From assembly GCF_009689585.1 (NCBI RefSeq), contig NZ_AP018694.1, positions 1,054,001 through 1,118,000 of the forward strand: 64,000 nucleotides of DNA. Direction: 5' to 3'. The position numbers were made by a program, and so were the translations under genes. Positions 60,825-64,000 of this stretch are shown piece by piece. Source of the stretch: Aquipluma nitroreducens (GTDB lineage Bacteria; Bacteroidota; Bacteroidia; Bacteroidales; Prolixibacteraceae). The notes below the pieces were generated by a model. That model was given only the letters and a program-made list of their open reading frames with translations, made no database searches and was not told the DNA's origin. How positions within the stretch are numbered: the first letter of the stretch is position 1; each line of letters starts with the position of its first letter.

Positions 60825-61481
60825 TCACTGATTAAACACATACGAAATAATGTTCGCCCCCATCTGCAAGGCCTTTTGGCGAACATCTTCCGGATCGTTG
60901 TGCACTGAGCGGTCTTCCCAACCATCGCCTAAATCGCATTCGTAGTTGTAAAAGCAGACTAAACGGCCTTTATAAATCAGCCCAAAACCCTGAGCTGGCT
61001 TGCCGTCGTGCTCATGAATTTTAGGGAGGCCGTCGGGAAACTGATATTTCTGATGATAGATAGGATGATCGAATGGAAGTTCAATAAAATCGAGTTCAGG
61101 AAAAACCTTTTTCATCTCACGGCGAATAAACGGATCGATCCCATAGTTGTCGCTGATTTGCAAAAAGCCTCCCGATTCGAGGTAAAGGCGGAGGTTGGCT
61201 GCTTCGGAATCGGAAAAAAACACATTCCCGTGGCCGGTTAAATCCACATAAGCGTAATTGAACAGATCGGGACTTCCCGGCTCAACCGTTCCCGGTTCAG
61301 GATCAATATCTGTTTTCAGGTTGTCGTTGCAAAAGGTAATCAAATTAGGCACTGAAGTCGGATTCGAATACCAGTCGCCGCCGCCATTGTATTTCATCAC
61401 GGCAATTTTCACCGATTTGGCTTGCGAAAAAACCAGCATCGGTAAAAGAACAAACAGCATCAATCCAAATTTTCTCATCAT
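60825..61481 (-). CDS. DUF4159 exported protein
   Basis: A 218-residue protein with a signal peptide (LMLFVLLPMLVFSQ). The body has KYNGGGDWYSNPTSVPNLI, LTGHGNVFFSDSEAANLRLY and ESGGFLQISDNYGIDPFI, matching the DUF4159 family of unknown function. It is often found with carbohydrate or envelope genes. It is convergent with the M48 gene across a 128-base spacer. Confidence 0.85.
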   Translation of the reverse strand: MMRKFGLMLFVLLPMLVFSQAKSVKIAVMKYNGGGDWYSNPTSVPNLITFCNDNLKTDIDPEPGTVEPGSPDLFNYAYVDLTGHGNVFFSDSEAANLRLYLESGGFLQISDNYGIDPFIRREMKKVFPELDFIELPFDHPIYHQKYQFPDGLPKIHEHDGKPAQGFGLIYKGRLVCFYNYECDLGDGWEDRSVHNDPEDVRQKALQMGANIISYVFNQ

Positions 61482-61693
61482 TTACAAATAACCATCCTGA
61501 TTTTGTTTTCCGGCCTCCGGTCTCCATTTTGTTTGCCCAAAGATAAAAATATTGCATGGTTTATATGGTCTGTTGAATTTGAATTTGAAGAATGACCGGT
61601 ATTTCTGAAATAATTGCCAAATTTGTCGTTTAAGCAACAAAACTAAAAGCTGAGGCAATCGTTTAGAAGGTGTCAAAACCAAATTTTATTACA

Positions 61694-62932
61694 ATGAAAA
61701 ATTTTACAACCCGATCGCTCAATATACCTTTCCCGAAAAAAGATCCACATAACGCACTGACTATGCCAATCTACGAGTCAGTGGCATTTGAATTTAATTC
61801 GGCTGAAGATATTGCTGCCAATTTTCGTGGTGAACTTCCGGCACACACCTATTCCAGAACGAGTAACCCAACAGTCGAATATTTCGAAACCAAGGTGAAA
61901 ACATTGACCGGAGCTCATCAGGTATTGGCTGTTACATCAGGAATGGCAGCAATTTCAGCTACCATGTTGGCCATTTGCAAGCAAGGCGATAATATCATTT
62001 CAGGGAAAAATCTTTTTGGACATACGGTTGCGTTGTTCGAGCAAAGTCTTTCGGCTTACGGTGTGGAAACCCGATTTGTTGACACCACCAAACCCGAATT
62101 GATAGAACCATTGATTGACAAAAATACCCGTGCCATCTATTTTGAAACAGTTACCAATCCGCAATTGGAAATATCTGATATCAGCCGGATTGCTGAGATT
62201 GCAAACAAACACGGCATACTACTGATTGTTGACAGCACCATCACCCCACCATCAGTTTTCAATTCGAAATCGCTGGGTGTTCATGTTGAAGTCATGTCAA
62301 CCACCAAATTCATTTCAGGTGGAGCTACATCGTTTGGCGGATTGATTATCGACAATGGACTTTACGACTGGAGCAAAAATCCGAATTGCCTGAAGTTCTC
62401 TGAAAAGTTCGGAAAAGATGCTTTTATAGCTCGTCTCCGGAAAAATTATTACCGGAATATGGGAATGCCAATGACTGCCCATACAGCTAATTACATGATT
62501 GTAGGTTTAGATATTCTGGAATTGCGCGTTGAGCGTTGTTATCAGAATTGCCTGAAATTGGGTGAATACTTTCTTCAAAATCCAAAAGTAACTCGTGTTG
62601 ATTACCCCGGACTAAAAAGTTCGGAATATTACGATTTAGCAGTAAAGCAATTCAGCGGAGTACCCGGATCTGTTATGACTTTTGACCTGGAAAGTCAGGA
62701 AGAGTGCTTCCGTTTTATGAACCGACTGAAGATCATTCGCCGGGCAACAAATCTGAACGACAATAAATCGTTGATCATTCATCCTTATTCAACCATTTAT
62801 GCCGAATTTCCGGAAAGCGAACGACAGAAGATGGGAATTCGCTCAGGCATGATGCGCCTTTCAGTAGGTATCGAGGGTACAGAGGATTTAATTGAAGATA
62901 TCGAACAAGCGCTTGGGGTAAATCAATCATAA
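61694..62932 (+). CDS. Cys/Met metabolism PLP-dependent enzyme
   Basis: A 412-residue fold-type I PLP enzyme of the cystathionine gamma-synthase/O-acetylhomoserine sulfhydrylase/methionine gamma-lyase group. It shows AHTYSRTSNPTVEYFE near residue 50, the cofactor loop TSGMAAISATMLA, and the Schiff-base Lys in VMSTTKFISGGATSFGG near residue 206. The exact substrate (O-acetylhomoserine, cystathionine or methionine) is not decided. The ATG at 61694 is preferred over a GTG at 61670. No SAM riboswitch was seen upstream. Confidence 0.88.
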   Translation: MKNFTTRSLNIPFPKKDPHNALTMPIYESVAFEFNSAEDIAANFRGELPAHTYSRTSNPTVEYFETKVKTLTGAHQVLAVTSGMAAISATMLAICKQGDNIISGKNLFGHTVALFEQSLSAYGVETRFVDTTKPELIEPLIDKNTRAIYFETVTNPQLEISDISRIAEIANKHGILLIVDSTITPPSVFNSKSLGVHVEVMSTTKFISGGATSFGGLIIDNGLYDWSKNPNCLKFSEKFGKDAFIARLRKNYYRNMGMPMTAHTANYMIVGLDILELRVERCYQNCLKLGEYFLQNPKVTRVDYPGLKSSEYYDLAVKQFSGVPGSVMTFDLESQEECFRFMNRLKIIRRATNLNDNKSLIIHPYSTIYAEFPESERQKMGIRSGMMRLSVGIEGTEDLIEDIEQALGVNQS

Positions 62933-62956
62933 AAAGGCTGAAACAGCTAAACTACA

Positions 62957-64000
62957 ATGGGTATAAAGATTGCATATATTTTACTCGTCATAACCTTTGT
63001 TCTTGGAATTCAGGTCAGTAAACTAAGTGGGCAAACCTATTGTAATCCTCTGAACCTAAACTCACAATACAGTTCAAATCAGTCATCAAACCCAAATATT
63101 GACGACCCAACAGTTGTTCTTTACAAGGACAATTATTTTTTATTTGCATCAAATGCCGGAGGCTATTGGTATTCGGGCGATTTACTTTCATGGAAATTTG
63201 TTTTAGCGCCCGACCTGCCATTGGAAAAAAGCCAACCAACAGCGGTTGTAATTGGCGATTGGCTCTATTTCTTCACTTCATTTACAGGTACAATGTACCG
63301 CACCAAAGATCCGATAAGTGGGAAATGGGAAGTGTATGGAAATTCGATGCTGCTATCGATGATTGGCGATTTTACCATTTTTGTGGATACTGATGGAAAG
63401 GTTTACAGCTACTATGGCTGCACCAATAACGACGGAGTAATGTCGCGCGAACTGGATGCAAAGAATCAACTCGAACCTCTGGGAGTTCCAATTGTCTGTA
63501 AGAAAACGAATCCACTAATGAAAGCCCTGACAAAATCGAAACCCAATTCAGCCAAAACCGAAAGTCCTGGTGTTAAAGGTTCATGGATGAATAAATACAA
63601 TGGGAAATACTATTACCAATGTGCCGAGCTGAACAAAGAATTTAATAATTATACCGATGCTGTGTATGTTTCGGATACTCCAACCGGGCCTTTTGTATAT
63701 GCCGCCAACAATCCTTTTTCAAACCGACCTGAAGGATTCCTCCGTGGTGCCGGAAATGGGTCAACTTTTGCAGATAAATACGGAAACTGGTGGCACATTG
63801 CAACGATTACAACTCCCGCAAATCGTGGTTTTCAATCCAGATTAGGGCTCTTCCCTGCTGGGTTCGATAAAGACGGAAACTTATTCGCAAAAACTGATTT
63901 TGGCGATTACCCGATCATCATTCCAAACCACAAATTCACCAGTGTCGATAAACTCGATCCGGAATGGGCACTGCTTTCGGATAACTTAACCGGACAGGCG
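62957..64000 (+). CDS. GH43-like glycoside hydrolase (3' end outside window)
   Basis: 348 codons visible, running off the window edge in frame. A signal peptide (AYILLVITFVLGIQVSKLSG) precedes a five-bladed beta-propeller of the GH43 type. The general base Asp is in NIDDPTVVLYKDNYFLF. A DFTIFVDTDGKVYSYYG segment fits the family, and the Glu is in KTESPGVKGSWMNKYNGKYYY-like sequence near residue 197. The likely activity is on arabinose- or xylose-containing polysaccharides, but GH43 is broad. It follows the Cys/Met enzyme after 24 bases. Confidence 0.75.
   Translation, partial: MGIKIAYILLVITFVLGIQVSKLSGQTYCNPLNLNSQYSSNQSSNPNIDDPTVVLYKDNYFLFASNAGGYWYSGDLLSWKFVLAPDLPLEKSQPTAVVIGDWLYFFTSFTGTMYRTKDPISGKWEVYGNSMLLSMIGDFTIFVDTDGKVYSYYGCTNNDGVMSRELDAKNQLEPLGVPIVCKKTNPLMKALTKSKPNSAKTESPGVKGSWMNKYNGKYYYQCAELNKEFNNYTDAVYVSDTPTGPFVYAANNPFSNRPEGFLRGAGNGSTFADKYGNWWHIATITTPANRGFQSRLGLFPAGFDKDGNLFAKTDFGDYPIIIPNHKFTSVDKLDPEWALLSDNLTGQA

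Noticed and set aside
61482-61693. SAM riboswitch before the Cys/Met PLP gene
   Set aside because: No SAM-I or SAM-II conserved core is visible.
1-64000. tRNA, rRNA, CRISPR or insertion-sequence genes
   Set aside because: No cloverleaf signatures, regularly spaced direct repeats or transposase frames were found by eye.

Overview
The window reads as a chromosome segment of a free-living member of the Bacteroidota, probably in or near the Marinilabiliales/Prolixibacteraceae. The placement is inferred from gene families and signals and was not computed. Supporting features are signal peptides ending in AQ, TonB-dependent and OmpA/TSP3 outer-membrane proteins, TPR-fused histidine kinases, Bacteroidota-type families (DUF5606, DUF5063, DUF1573), -7 boxes of the TAnnTTTG type, weak Shine-Dalgarno sequences and many short palindromic intergenic repeats. 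No tRNA, rRNA, insertion sequence, CRISPR array or prophage was seen.

Layout. 1-5.9 kb: 3' part of manA, a Dabb protein, udk with a PolB-type exonuclease, an orphan TPR histidine kinase, a DJ-1 protein and an ECF sigma factor. 6.3-12.4 kb: a TonB-dependent receptor with an unusual N-terminal extension, a DUF5606 protein, a DnaQ-like exonuclease and two tandem OmpA/TSP3 porin-like proteins. 12.6-19.8 kb: argS, then a co-directional redox/efflux cluster (AraC regulator, MFS pump, FMN reductase, two aldo/keto reductases). 19.8-24.1 kb: DNA repair (uvrB, photolyase) plus a GOLPH3-like protein. 24.1-30.5 kb: threonine aldolase, rhomboid protease and a housekeeping run nusB, DUF1573 lipoprotein, yajC, ybbR-like, coaE, TerB-DnaJ. 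30.9-36.5 kb: an eight-heme cytochrome lipoprotein, a Tat-exported GH88/105 enzyme, a ProC-like reductase, a beta-propeller protein and a second DUF1573 protein. 36.7-39.8 kb: an arsenic operon (arsR, arsC, acr3) with duplicated operators, directly followed by an overlapping HipA-like kinase/DUF3037 pair. 39.9-46.8 kb: bifunctional glutathione synthase, MATE pump, small lipoprotein and a NarL-type two-component system. 47.3-53.1 kb: two secreted beta-propeller proteins, small exported proteins and a DegQ/HtrA protease. 53.2-58.4 kb: RlmI-like methyltransferase, RNase D-like exonuclease, DUF5063 protein and a YncE-phosphoesterase fusion. 58.7-64 kb: an overlapping TM2/DUF2752/Tic20-like/M48 peptidase operon, a DUF4159 protein, a Cys/Met PLP enzyme and the 5' part of a GH43-like glycosidase.

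The genes combine core functions (argS, nusB, yajC, coaE, uvrB) with envelope and stress functions. The least explained units are the HipA-like/DUF3037 pair, the membrane operon ending in an M48 protease, the isolated eight-heme lipoprotein, and several palindromic repeat families. One repeat cluster appears to lie inside the signal-peptide region of a DUF1573 lipoprotein gene.
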